From NCBI GenBank assembly GCA_028571685.1, contig CM053141.1, positions 53,194,333-53,258,332 on the forward strand: a stretch of DNA of 64,000 nt, given 5' to 3'. The stretch comes from Heterohyrax brucei (Eukaryota; Chordata; Mammalia; Hyracoidea; Procaviidae). The translations under genes were made by a program, and so were the position numbers. Below, one piece after another: positions 1 to 10,639 of the stretch. Below the pieces are notes generated by a model that made no database searches, was not told the DNA's origin, and saw only the letters and a program-made list of their open reading frames with translations. Every line of letters begins with the position of its first letter. The stretch's first letter is position 1.

Positions 1-260
1 AGCTTAAGGATTTGTCTTTCTGTTAACATTTTGTAGATTAAATTTAAGGGGACTCGTTCAAGACCTATACGTATATATGGGTGATGAAGAGTGATCAGCC
101 AACAGTATGCCTTTCAACCTATAACTGCTATTCTTGAATATTTTGTTTCAAATATTTGATAGACAATAAGGAATTGTCCATGTAGAAACATCAGTCTACT
201 TGAAGAATATTCAAAAAGTTGCCCAGTACAGGTTTTACTCGACTTATGGCACATTCAAGA

Positions 261-420
261 TCCTAGAGACAAAATACTGAATGCCCCAGGAAGTATCAAA
301 AGAAGACAGAAGGAATATACAGAATCATTGTGCCCAATACAACAATTTAACACTCAGCACTTGAGGAAGTAGCATATATTCAGGAACCTATGGTACAGAA
401 GAGGTCCTAGCTGCGTTGAC
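261..420 (+). mobile_element. RTE LINE fragment (before the RT core)
   Basis: Degraded sense-strand piece of the RTE-type LINE. It matches the stretch between endonuclease and reverse transcriptase: GGAAGTATCAAAAGAAGA followed by GGAATATACAGAATCATTGT, then AGGAACCTATGGTACAGAAG. The same block, on the opposite strand, lies in the full-length RTE near 58.1 kb. Several indels; no open frame. Probably an orphan of a longer decayed copy. Confidence 0.7.
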
Positions 421-792
421 AGCATCTATTTTTTGGTACGTATCATCCATAGTAATTTGTACTACAACAGTGTTGGAGTGCATGCTATACTGATTTATCA
501 TTTTCAGATGTTCACTCTCAGATGTTCAAAGGTTGGATTTATAAAGATACTGATAATAAAAGGCAATAATAATGGAAACTGAAACTAAAAATAGGCATTC
601 AGTTTTCATCAGCACTGACCTATGTTGCAATCATTGGAAAGGAACTCCATTCTAAGTAGAGGACTAACAGTATATTTAAATTTCCAAAATAATACTTCAG
701 ATTTTCAATTGATCAATAATATAGAATATCCTAAGTTACATGGATTAAAAAATTACACACTCACTATATTTTTAATGGAATAATTTTAGGAT
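421..792. other. Unassigned AT-rich sequence
   Basis: No repeat family, gene or structured motif recognised. Composition is AT-rich with short homopolymer runs only. Confidence 0.5.
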
Positions 793-929
793 TTGTGACA
801 CAGTGGGTACAACTATTAGGTTCAAACAATTGTGAGACTAGAGCCGGACTGGGCAGGGTTTTGCTCTGTTGTATGTAAGGTCACTGTGAATCTAATCTTC
901 TTGATGGCACCTTACAACAAAAACAACAT
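793..929 (+). mobile_element. RTE LINE 3' terminal fragment
   Basis: Reads GTGACACAGTGGGTACAAC, then the GGGCAGGGTTTTGCTCTGTTG block, and ends in the CACCTTACAACAAAAACAAC tail typical of this RTE. The tail gives the orientation. It may be the end of the same old element as the fragment 370 bp upstream, with the RT core lost. Confidence 0.7.
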
Positions 930-2220
930 TTCAATTATTAATCAGTAACAAACAACAATTCCTTCAATGGTACATTTTCACCTCCATACCCAGAAAACAA
1001 AACAAACAAAAAACACGGTATCTTTCCATTGAACTGGAAACATGTTAGAAGCAGCCTGTCAATTATTAGAATTAAGGAAAAAAAAAAAAAGATTCTGTCT
1101 TTTGTATCCAATTATTCCTAGTATCTGGTTGTATTTCTCACGTCCCTTGACTTGTTCAAAGGGAACAAGCATCCTTTTATACGAAGCTGCCATAGCACAA
1201 TGAAGAGAGTCTGGCCAAGTGGGTCGTACCACCTGCTGGGTCCGGTGAACACTTTCTCCACTTCTTCCCTGGGTTGGGGAACTTTGCTCATGGGAAGTGG
1301 CCAGTGGCACGTCTATTCTTTTCTGAGCTCACTAAGGAGAAGTTCAGGCTATGACCTGTAGTTTCATGCTCCCATATGCTGTTACATATGTCACTTTTGA
1401 TGCAACGTATAAACATAAAAGCTGCTAAGTAACAGAATAAATAGATGTCTGTACTTACAGAAGAGAGAAGACATCGGGAAAAATGCACACTGAAGCTGTT
1501 TCTATTTTCCTTGCTTCTTTCATAACCGGACGAGTTTTTTGCTACTTAAATACAGAAATAACACAAAAATGTTTCCAGATGAAAGCAAAATTTAAACATT
1601 GCAAAAAGTAGATTAACTCAGGGATTATTTTAGCTGGATTTTCAATGTCAATTAATGAGCTAAAAAAGTTATTCTGATAACAAAGGAATTATTCATGAAG
1701 TTACTGCAATTCAGTTTTAAAATCACAAATACTTGAGGTAGTAAGAGTAAAATTTTCACTTCTCATCATAAATATCAAGCTGAATATTTAGTTTGATATA
1801 AAAGACAAAGATTTTATTTATCTGCTATTTATTTGCACAAGAGTTCATGGCGAGTTTTATGATAAAGGTGTATCTTTAGGATTGGGGGCAAAATCGTGCC
1901 ATTTGCTTAACTGGTGGCTGTGCAGACTGGGTGGGGTGCGGATGGGTGGTTCAGTCAGTCTGCAGGTTCTTTAACTAGGTGGTTTAAAAATAGTGTCCTG
2001 TAGCAGGAAACTTCATTTTAACACTCTGATGTGAAAACTGTCAACAAAAACAAACAAACTACACACTAAAAATGATTTTCAGGAGTTCTTTATGATATTT
2101 TGGCTTGGGATTTACATATATATGCCTTTTCTTGCTATGCCATATATATCTTACATCAAATGTGAGCTTTCTTCCATTTGCCCTATATTATAAGGGACTG
2201 GCTGGCTAGAGAAACATGGT
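930..2220. other. Unassigned; contains an anonymous ORF
   Basis: Mostly AT-rich. It holds a 13-A run near 1,078 and, on the minus strand at about 1,059-1,311, an 83-codon frame (GTG start) that is more GC-rich than its surroundings and that I do not recognise. A G-rich patch lies near 1,925. No splice-site or polyadenylation logic supports a gene. Confidence 0.45.
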
Positions 2221-2264
2221 TGATGATGACGATGATGACGATGATGATGCTAATGATGATGATT
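2221..2264 (+). repeat. GAT/GAC trinucleotide microsatellite
   Basis: About 14 units of GAT with occasional GAC and AAT variants. Interrupted, so probably old and not highly mutable. Confidence 0.9.
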
Positions 2265-2410
2265 GTTGAATCTTGGAAATCTGATTTCAATCAATTGCCA
2301 TTTTAAAAGCAAATCTTAGGTTGGCTTCCTTGTGCTGTTAGAATGGTTGATGCATTTATAACCTCAGGATATTTTAAACCTGAAAGATGTTTATCTCCCT
2401 AGTACTAAGT

Positions 2411-2567
2411 TGGAAACCCTGGTGGTATAGTGGTTAAGTGCTACAGCTGCTAACCTAAAGGTTGCCAGTTCAAATCCACCAGGTACTCCTTGGAAACTCT
2501 ACAGGGCATTTCTACCCTACTCTGTAGGGTCCCTGTGAGTTCCAATTGACTTGATGGCAATGGGTTG
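2411..2567 (+). mobile_element. AfroSINE, full length, with target-site duplication
   Basis: tRNA-derived SINE, about 157 bp. The head ACCCTGGTGG is followed by an A-box-like TAGTGGTTAAG and a B-box-like GTTCAAATCC, i.e. a relic pol III promoter. The body has CTCCTTGGAAACTCTACAGG, then TCTGTAGGGTCCCTGTGAG, ending in GATGGCAATGGGTTGG. It is flanked by the perfect 9-bp repeat GTACTAAGT, which fixes both ends and shows target-primed insertion. Non-coding. Confidence 0.93.
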
Positions 2568-2802
2568 GTACTAAGTCACATTCTCAAAGTATCTAAAATC
2601 TTTGTGTAACATTTCACATGTTATGGTCCTGGGTTGTAACAATTACTACATCTGCCTTAGATCCATTTACTGATCGAAATTTACTTAGACCATAACAACA
2701 GAAACCATTACAGTAAGTTAAGATCTAAGAGTGTCTCTGCTTCAGTGGTTATCACTCTTCTTTCAATAACCATGTGTTAAACTTGAACTAGGTACTGTTG
2801 TA

Positions 2803-2974
2803 CACCAAAACCAAACCAAACCCTTGCCCTTGAGTCAGTTCCAACTCTTAGCAGCCCTATAGGGCAGAGTAGAACTGCACCATAGAGTTTCTTCCGAGGT
2901 GCATCTGGTAAATTTGAACTACTGACCTTTTGCTTGGCAGCCAGACCTCTTAACCAGTAAGCCACCGGGGTTTC
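2803..2974 (-). mobile_element. AfroSINE, full length
   Basis: Antisense copy: ACCAAACCAAACCCTTGCCC, GAGTCAGTTCC, then CTTAACCAGTAAGCCACCGG and GGGTTTCC at the head end. ACTGTT occurs on both sides and may be what is left of the target duplication. A 66-codon frame across it is an artefact of the SINE. Confidence 0.9.
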
Positions 2975-4259
2975 CACTGTTACATAATGCCCTGAAAAGC
3001 CAAGGCATTTGTGGAAGTATGATTAAGTAAGCTTAACACAATGATTGTACATTAAGCCTACAAAATAATTACTAAATATTAATGCATGGTGTGATCAAAT
3101 CAGTAAAATTATAGTGTTGGGAGGCAAAAAATAGTTTCCTATTAAAGCTGTAAATGCAGTAATATCTTTGTTGCATAAGAAATACTTTCCTGCTTTTTTT
3201 CTCCCTCCTCATTATTAAACAATATTTTAAAAACAGTAATTGTTTTTCCTCCTTTTCTCACTGTGGGAGACATCATCACCTAGACTTCATCAGCACAGTC
3301 TGTTCGTCGGAAGGATTTTTTTTCTTCTTCTTCTACAGATCCTAGTACCTTCAAATTTTAGTGGAGTTTTAAGAGGTTTTTGCTGCTTTAGGGCCAATTT
3401 TGTCTTTTTTTTTTGCTTCCAAGAATTGAAAACAGTTGTGCAAGTAACATTAACAAAGGCCCACCTGTACTGAGATTCTAAACAGAAATGCAGCGAGGCT
3501 TACAGTTACCATATAGAGCCTGCATTAATCAGCAAGTCCTTTTACTCGCCTGAGAAAGCAGCTTTCCCTCCTCAGAAGTTATAATCAAGGGCAGAACAAT
3601 CTTAATGCAATCTCACAGGAAGACACTTTTATCAATCCAGAATATTCACAGCAAAATTGCAAATTATCAAGTAAACCACCTATGGTAATACATGGAAGAA
3701 TACTTTATACACAGTGAGCCTTCTATAACCTGATCAACTGTTCACTTCTCAAAATGTTGAATTGTTTCCATACCTGATAAGGTACTAGCTTCTTTTATTT
3801 CCTAATATTCTCTAAAGTATTTGTTACACATATGTGAAACATTCTTAGTTTATCGTGAGACTACTGACGGCTAACATTACAAGCTATGAATATATTTTAG
3901 ATACTTGAGAAACCAGGCCCAATGTGAAGTATGATCATTTGACCATCTTGCTCTAGGATTCTTTACAAAGGCTTGAAAATATCTACTCCTGAGGCAGAAT
4001 GCTGCCAACTCTTTTCTTTCCCTTTATATGGAGAAATTTTATTGATTATTGAAACAAAAAATAATATACATATAACACCAAGATCAAATAAAGAATTCTT
4101 CCTAAGATTGTGACTATTAAAAATATTCTATTTAACAAGCCATTTTTAAACTATTCCCTGAAGTATTCTTACAGAAGCTATACAATAGTGTAGCTTAACT
4201 AGTAAAAAAGATCTTCCTTGAGCATCGTGCTTTTTTAAAAACATCAATATGGAATCCAG
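2975..4259. other. Unassigned AT-rich sequence
   Basis: Contains pyrimidine-rich patches (for example CTTCTTCTTCTAC near 3,325 and T8 near 3,408) but no recognisable element or gene. Confidence 0.45.
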
Positions 4260-4470
4260 TTGACAACAATGACTTGAAAGATTAGATAGGGACCTCAGGG
4301 GGCAGTGAATTTATGTTAATAAGGGAGAGACAACTCTGAAAAGGAGGGTGAGAATGGTTGCCTGAGTGGAAAAATGTCATCAAAGTCACTAAACTACGTG
4401 TAGCAAGTGTTGAATGGCTGTATGTTTTGCTGTGTATATTCTCAACAGCAAAATAAATAAAGAAAAAAAC
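4260..4470 (+). mobile_element. L1-type 3' end with A-rich tail
   Basis: Reads GGGTGAGAATGGTTGC, GTCACTAAACTACGTGTAG, TTGAATGGCTGTATG and TATATTCTCAACAGCAAAAT, closing in AATAAATAAAGAAAAAAAC. This is the pattern of mammalian L1M 3' UTR ends (a note of CACTGAATTGTACA..., then ...TATATCTCAATAAA). The tail gives the strand. The subfamily cannot be named. Confidence 0.55.
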
Positions 4471-4819
4471 AAACTGTTTTGAACAGAAACTTCAAGCTCC
4501 ACTGACATCAATCAATACATTAGATTCACTTTTTTTTTTAACTAAAGTTGACAAAAATTATTGGAATCACCAATATTTTTAAACCGTAAAACTAAATCTC
4601 TGACTTTTATGATAACTGCTTTTGCTTTATAGAGAGAAAATTTTTGAAGATTCAAAAATTGTAATTATGGATATGTTTTCTTGGTAAATGCCTTTTTAAT
4701 ACAAATTTTATCTTATTACTTCTTGTTATTCCCTTCTTTTCTGATGATAATTACTCTATTTCTTTATATCTAATTATAGAGATCCACTTCTATGTTGTTG
4801 TTATCTCTCTCTATATATT
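4471..4819. other. Unassigned AT-rich sequence
   Basis: T-rich, no clear element. It could be further decayed L1 3' UTR belonging to the minus-strand L1 that becomes recognisable just downstream. Confidence 0.4.
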
Positions 4820-7600
4820 TTTTGCATTTATTTACCTTTATTTTTTTCCACCCCCACTCTTCCCCTCCTTGGTAACCATCAAAGATGTTTTCTCTTTATG
4901 TATAAACCTTTTCATGAGTTTTCATAGGACTTCCAATTAATTTTGTGAACTCATCCTAGAAAAAGTGCTACATACCTCATTACTGAATGTCACTGCAGTG
5001 AAGTTCTCCCCTTGGGAAGCTAGGCACCATCGCCAGTGCCTAGTCCACCATTCAAAGCAATTTTGGAACTCTTTTTTCTGGAATGGCCATCAGAGCTGTT
5101 GTCTTATTGCTTTGATGTCCTGAATACCATCAAAATGTCTTCATTTGAATATTTCCTTTAATTTTGGTTAAAGAAAAAAGTCACTGGGGTCCAGACACTG
5201 TGAGTATGGAGGGTGTTCCAATACAAGTATTTGTTTACTGGCTAAAAACTCCCTCACAGACAACTATACAATCATGTTTGTGAACTTGCCACCCAGCCAC
5301 TGTGAGCAATGGCCATTCCAGAAAGAGTTCCAAAATTGTTTTGAAGGGTAGACTAGGTGCTGTCCTCAGTGCATAGCTTCCCAAGGGGAATACTTTGAAG
5401 GTGACCTTACTGATATTCAGTAATGAGGTAGTAGCACTTAAACAATTAAGTACATGGACTTAATCGTTGCATCTCATATCAGTGGTCTAACACAACATCT
5501 GACCTTCAGTGATTTGTTTGTTTCACTTGGCATGATGGCCTCCAGTTTGCTCTATGTTATGAGATGGTACCCAGTTTTGCCAGTACTACCTGCTAAAAAT
5601 ACTGTCCTTTTCCAGTGGGCAGACTTTGGGCCATCATTGAAGATCAGGTGACCACAAATGGATTGATTTACATATCGGTTCTCAATTCTGTTCCATTGGT
5701 CAGTGTATCTGCCATTGTGCTACTATCAGGCATCCTTTGTTTCTAAGATGTATCTCTTGTAAACAGCATATGACTATTGTCATTTTGTAGTGATTTTTTT
5801 CTTGTGCTGACAGTTTCTTTGTTCGTCCTGCTGTCCTGTGCTGAATTCCTTTGGTTTGTAGATTCCTTTTGTTTTTATAGATTTTGTCTTTATTGAGACG
5901 TCATGTTTTCCTTCTTTATTTTGTTGAGTAGATTTATTAAGTTGCTTGTCTTTACCTAGAAATTTAACTTTGTCATCCTAGCTATGATCCAATATGTTGT
6001 TACTTGATGACATCTTGCCTTCAACTCCATTAGAATGTTCCATATCTGCACTGGTCGTTCCTTCTTCTATTGTTCTGATGTTGTTGTTTACAAATTAAAC
6101 TCTATGGTCCCTGTTGTAATTCTTTTAGTTTTGACTAGTCCTTAAGGGTTTATTTCCTAAATTGGTATCTGGCTGGTACAATCCTGCTTACTAGATTTAA
6201 CATGTAATCTGGTATTGTTTGTTCTCAGGCTGAATGACTCCCTTTAATAATTCTTGTAGGTTTGGTTTGATTTTTATATATTTTCCTTATTTTGGTTTAT
6301 CTGGAAATGTCATAGTTGAAAGACAGTTTTACAGGATATATTATTTTTGGTTGGCAATTTTCTTCTTTCAAGGTTTTGCTGAATAATCAGGGCTTAGTCC
6401 TATTGTTTCTCCTCTGGACAAGTTTTCATTTCCTTTGAGGTGCTTTCAGAAATTTTTCTCTAATCTTTGGCTTTTGCAAGTGTAGTTATGGTATGCTTTG
6501 GTGATTTTATTTTATGGTCTATCCTATACGAGGCTGGTTGAGCTTCATGTACAATCAGCTTTTTATCTTTCATGATATTTGGGAAGTTTTCCGTCAGCAG
6601 TTTTTCAGTGATCCTTTCTGTTTTCTCCCTTTTTTTCTTGAATTCTGATCACTTGCAAAGTTTTGCTTTGATTTCACAACATAACATTTTCAGGGCTTCT
6701 TCATTTTTCTTTGTTTTCTTGGATTTTTCTTCAAACAGATGTATCCAAGTGTTCATGTTCACTTTTGCTGATCCTGTGATCCATCATTTCAAACCCATTT
6801 CTCAGCCGTTTTATGACATTGCCCATCTCTAAAATCTTGTTGTTTCTGTTTTTCGGATTTCTGCTTGTTGATTTTGTAGGTTGTCTAGTAAGGAATTCAC
6901 TTTGGCATTGTTCCTGTAGTTTTTTTCCCCATTAATTCTTCCATGAATTTGTCTTTTCCATAAATTTGTCAATCTTTTCCTCTTTTTTGTCTGTTTTTGG
7001 CTTCACCCCTTTGTCCAATAGGCAGCGCCCGTCACATAAGTGTCGGTGCAGGAGGGTAGGTCCAGTGGGTGAGCTGGGTCCTTCTGAGAGACCGAAAGGT
7101 GTTTCCCGGTGCTCACCGTCTGCTAATCTCCACTGTGGCCATGGCTAAACCCGTCAGCGTGGAGGCTGGCGTCCCTCCTGACCGACCTGTGCAGCCAGGA
7201 CAGTCCGCGGAGCGGGAACGTGTGCCTTCCTTGCCTCCAGGTACTTTGTCCTTTGCTGAAAACTCCATCAGTCTGCTCTCCTGTGTTTTCTGCCAGTCTC
7301 TGAAGGGCATCCAAGCTGGCAAATGTGTGTTGGTTAATCAATAAGTACCTTTCTCTCCTATGTTTTCTCACTCCTTGTTTTCTGTCTGTATCTTATTCCA
7401 TTTGGTTTTTGGATGACATCTTTATCTCTGCGTTTGACACTCTGTGTTACAGGATTGATGCTTGTCTGTGTTTTACTTAGTTTTGGGGATCTTTGCTGTG
7501 GAGGACGGAGTGGTGCTTCTGTTTATGGCCTAGTGTTGGCTGAAAGTCCTCTATTCTTATCTTTGATTATAATGCCTGACAAAAATAATCATTAGATAGC
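4820..7600 (-). mobile_element. L1 LINE, minus strand, internally deleted
   Basis: Read on the minus strand this runs from L1 5' UTR (right) to 3' UTR (left). Landmarks match the better L1 at 45-52 kb: the GTAACCATCAAAGATG 3' UTR block, the CTCAATTCTGTTCCATTGG block of distal ORF2, then an abrupt switch near 5,740 to the proximal ORF2 and ORF1 region. Most of ORF2, including the RT core, is therefore deleted, about 2.5 kb judged against the second copy. The GC- and CpG-richer part around 6,990-7,330 is the 5' UTR. A fold-back mariner lies in the 3' UTR. No intact L1 reading frame remains; the plus-strand open frames here are antisense noise. Confidence 0.8.
4927..5476 (-). mobile_element. Fold-back mariner element, copy A
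   Basis: Two inverted arms (about 4,927-5,088 and 5,311-5,476) flank a unique loop. Arm landmarks are AGTGCTACATACCTCATT, CCCCTTGGGAAGCTAGG and TTTTGGAACTC, repeated inverted on the right as GGCCATTCCAGAAAGAG, GCTTCCCAAGGGGAATAC and ATTCAGTAATGAGGTAG. On the minus strand the left side encodes a mariner transposase C-terminus: LASKQILVLEHPPYS, then PSDFFL. The catalytic SPDLAP is degraded to SQCLDP, and the right terminal repeat is partly lost. Both ends abut TA, the mariner target. It is inserted in the minus-strand L1, so it is younger than that L1. Confidence 0.85.
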
Positions 7601-8145
7601 CAAGGTTAATTACACTGTATTTTATGCCTTTTACAACATGTCAGCTTTAGAGATAGAAAATGTTTTAATAAACTATTTTGATAACCAATATAACTATAAT
7701 AGTCCCAAGAGATAAATACACACTATCAAATTCCATTTTAAATTGTTATAGGATGAAGGTGTAATTATTCTGAAAGTATATGTTGTTTTGTTTTACATTT
7801 TCAAACATTTGCCTTTGAAAAATGTCCAATATATACTAGTAAATTTTGTGGTGAGTTATGTATGGTCACAAGGAAAACGTTTTTCAGTTTAAAACATTGG
7901 GTTAGTTAAACAATCAGGTGCTAGGAAAAAAGTAATAAATATTATGTCTTTTTTGCTTCAGTAAGATTCAAAAGTATTCTAGAACTCATTTTCCCTTCAA
8001 TGGAGACATATACGAGTGAGTTTTGCACAAACATTCCTTCTTAGAGCAAAAAGCAATCAACTAGTCTGATAATCTGTTTCCTCTTTTTAAGTATGAAGGT
8101 CTAGAAATACATATTTTTTTCAAATAAAGCAATACACACACACAC
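7601..8145. other. Unassigned AT-rich sequence
   Basis: No element recognised. It ends at a short imperfect CA run near 8,132. Confidence 0.45.
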
Positions 8146-8210
8146 AAAAAAATCAACACTGTTGCCGTGGAGTTGATTCCAGTTCATAAAATAGTAGAGT
8201 AATAAAACCT
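8146..8210 (-). mobile_element. AfroSINE or RTE tail fragment
   Basis: ACTGTTGCCGTGGAGTTGATTCC followed by AGTTCATAA resembles the antisense tail of AfroSINE. Only about 60 bp is recognisable. Confidence 0.5.
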
Positions 8211-10639
8211 TACTGTATTTTTCTTATTTTTAAACTTACTGAGTGGAGGGTAATATTGTCATCTTCCATCATCTAGTGCTTCCCATTTATTCACCATTCA
8301 TTCATTTCACAAAATTTTTATGTGTTCGTGAAGTCACTTCTTATATAAATTTTGTTGAATGAGGCAATAGAAGGCTGTAAGAATGAATATACTCATGAAA
8401 CAAGGTAAGATAAAAATACTTAATTTTAGATTATTCCAAATACTTGATAGTAACATAAAATGGACAGTGCAAAAAAGCTAATTAGATTAAGTTTTGGAGG
8501 TTATCTGTTCAAAATCTATCGCCCTATATGATGTGTGCAGTGAGGAATATGTGGAAAAGATAATCTGTATCCATATTATTGAGGACATTATACAAAGCCA
8601 TAGGTTTTAGCTGTAAAAGATACTTCTCATATTCGTATTTGAATGCAAGCATTTCCAACAGTAGGAAGATTCTCCTTTTAGGGAGGGATGAAGCCAGTCT
8701 CTCAAGAGTCAATGGCCTGGGGAAGGAGGCTTTCGGGTCTCTTCTCCTAGGGTCCCCCTGCACTCTAATTCTCCTTGAACCTTCTTCATTTTGAAGATAG
8801 ACATGAGTTGATTTTCTCAAAACTTCCCTGAGACAGGGAATGGCTAGAAACATTAAGCTTCAAAAGTTTTTCTGCGTGTGAACAATTGACCTGTTAACAA
8901 AGCCATGATTAATGACATGTCATAGTAAAATTCATAGAAAAAATAACTAGATAAAAATTAGAGAAGAAATGAGTGTTCTTTTTTTTTGAACAATTATATT
9001 TTCTTGTAATTACCCCAAAATTAAAATATTTGGGGCAATTTATTAAAAGTCGTTAAAAAATTTACTTCAGTGCTGTCTAAAGGGACTTACTAAGCCCTGT
9101 GATCAAAAAGTAGTGAATAAAAGGTTTATTTTTGTTGAGGAAATTTACCTCGTGCAGGAATGGCAGAGGGAACTAATTCAGACTTGGTGGCTACAAGGTT
9201 CTGTTTATTCTGTAGAGGCAAATATTGCAAAACTATAAGCCATCAAAACCAGGAGAATTTGATATAGTGGTTCCAAATGGAAGAAATGTATCTACTACAT
9301 GAACCTTGTAACTCGCAGGACTTGTAACTTGTGGACTCCTCCAGTGACATTCCTCGCTGTCATTGCTTTGCAAGTTTACAAAAGAGAAATACATTTTCTT
9401 GCCATTTTGCTTTATCTCAATATCTTTTTTGTCTCTCCCTTTCCTTTTTTATTTTTAATAGCTGATAGAAAATCAAGAATATAGTAAGACATTGCAGGAG
9501 AAGATCTGTGATTTTTCAAATGCATCCTTCCTCTTATTTTGCAGACAGAAAACACTTACCTGTATACTTCTGCCTGTTCACTGCAGATGCTAAATGATTG
9601 TGTAATATTTCATTACAGTGGCAACAAGTGATTCATAATTCCTGGATAAGCATCACTGTTTCTAGGAGTTTTTAGGTTGGATCAACCCTCATTTCTATAG
9701 GACAATCACTAAATGGGTGACTCTCCTGTTAATAACTTCATGTTCTCTTCTGTTATTTGTATACTTTTATAAAGATTTAAAGCAGGAAAAGCAGTGCTTT
9801 CTAGGGAAGAGAGCTAGCTTTTATTAAGCCCTCTATTGTGTCTACAAACCTTTCTGTACAGTCATTCAGATTTGTAAGAGCTTTGTTTTGTACAGATTAC
9901 TGAAATAATGAATATTTTATTGCAGAAGACTAAGAAAAAGGTAAAAATAAGCAAATGTTCTTACTCATTAAGACTTTTAACATTTTGGAATATTTATTCC
10001 ATGGGGCTATATATGTATGCATTGTCTCTTGTTTTTTAAAATGTTTGATCTATTTCATATAATTATATATATGACTGTGTGTATTTGCGTGCATGTACAA
10101 ATATATACAAATATGTCAATATGTGTGTGTATGTACACATGTATGCTTTTTTCTCTGCTTTTTCATATTCCATTCCATACCATGTTATTTGAAAATATTA
10201 CTAATGATAGCATGATATTATATGTGATGTATTGTAATTTACTTAAAGTATTGAGACTTCTAAAAATTTTTTTGTACATATAACATTCATGTGCACAAAT
10301 TACTGCAGATAACCAAAGTCTGTAACAACTTAAGTAAGCAGCATATTGGAAAATTCTCATTTCTTAAGGCAGAACTCCCAAGGCTTTCTTCTCAGCTTAA
10401 GTATGAAGCAGAGATAAAGCTACCCCACAAACGAAGTTTGTGCAAGAGAATTTGATTTAATCCTGAGAAAAACGAGGAGCAAAACCCTACATGATACTAT
10501 AATGACTAGCCAGTACTTGCATGGATGTGTAGAAAAAAATGTCTATCACTTGGTGTGAAAATCATCTGAAACCCTATGTTTAAAAGAGTCCCAGCTAATA
10601 GTGTCTGCAAGGGCCTGGCATAAGCAGATTCGAATTCTC
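8211..10639. other. Unassigned; one 109-codon anonymous ORF
   Basis: No repeat is confidently assigned. A minus-strand frame at 8,524-8,853 is open for 109 codons and has a GC-richer centre (basic residues, RRRDPKASFPRP) but matches nothing I recognise. The stretch near 10,160-10,310 may be a very decayed minus-strand L1M 3' UTR (GATGTATTGTAATTTACTT). Alternating TG/TA dinucleotides occur around 10,070-10,145. Confidence 0.4.

Noticed and set aside
2411..2460. tRNA gene-like A and B boxes (also in other SINEs)
   Set aside because: They are the promoter relic of AfroSINE heads; no cloverleaf with acceptor stem can be closed, and each is followed by a SINE body.
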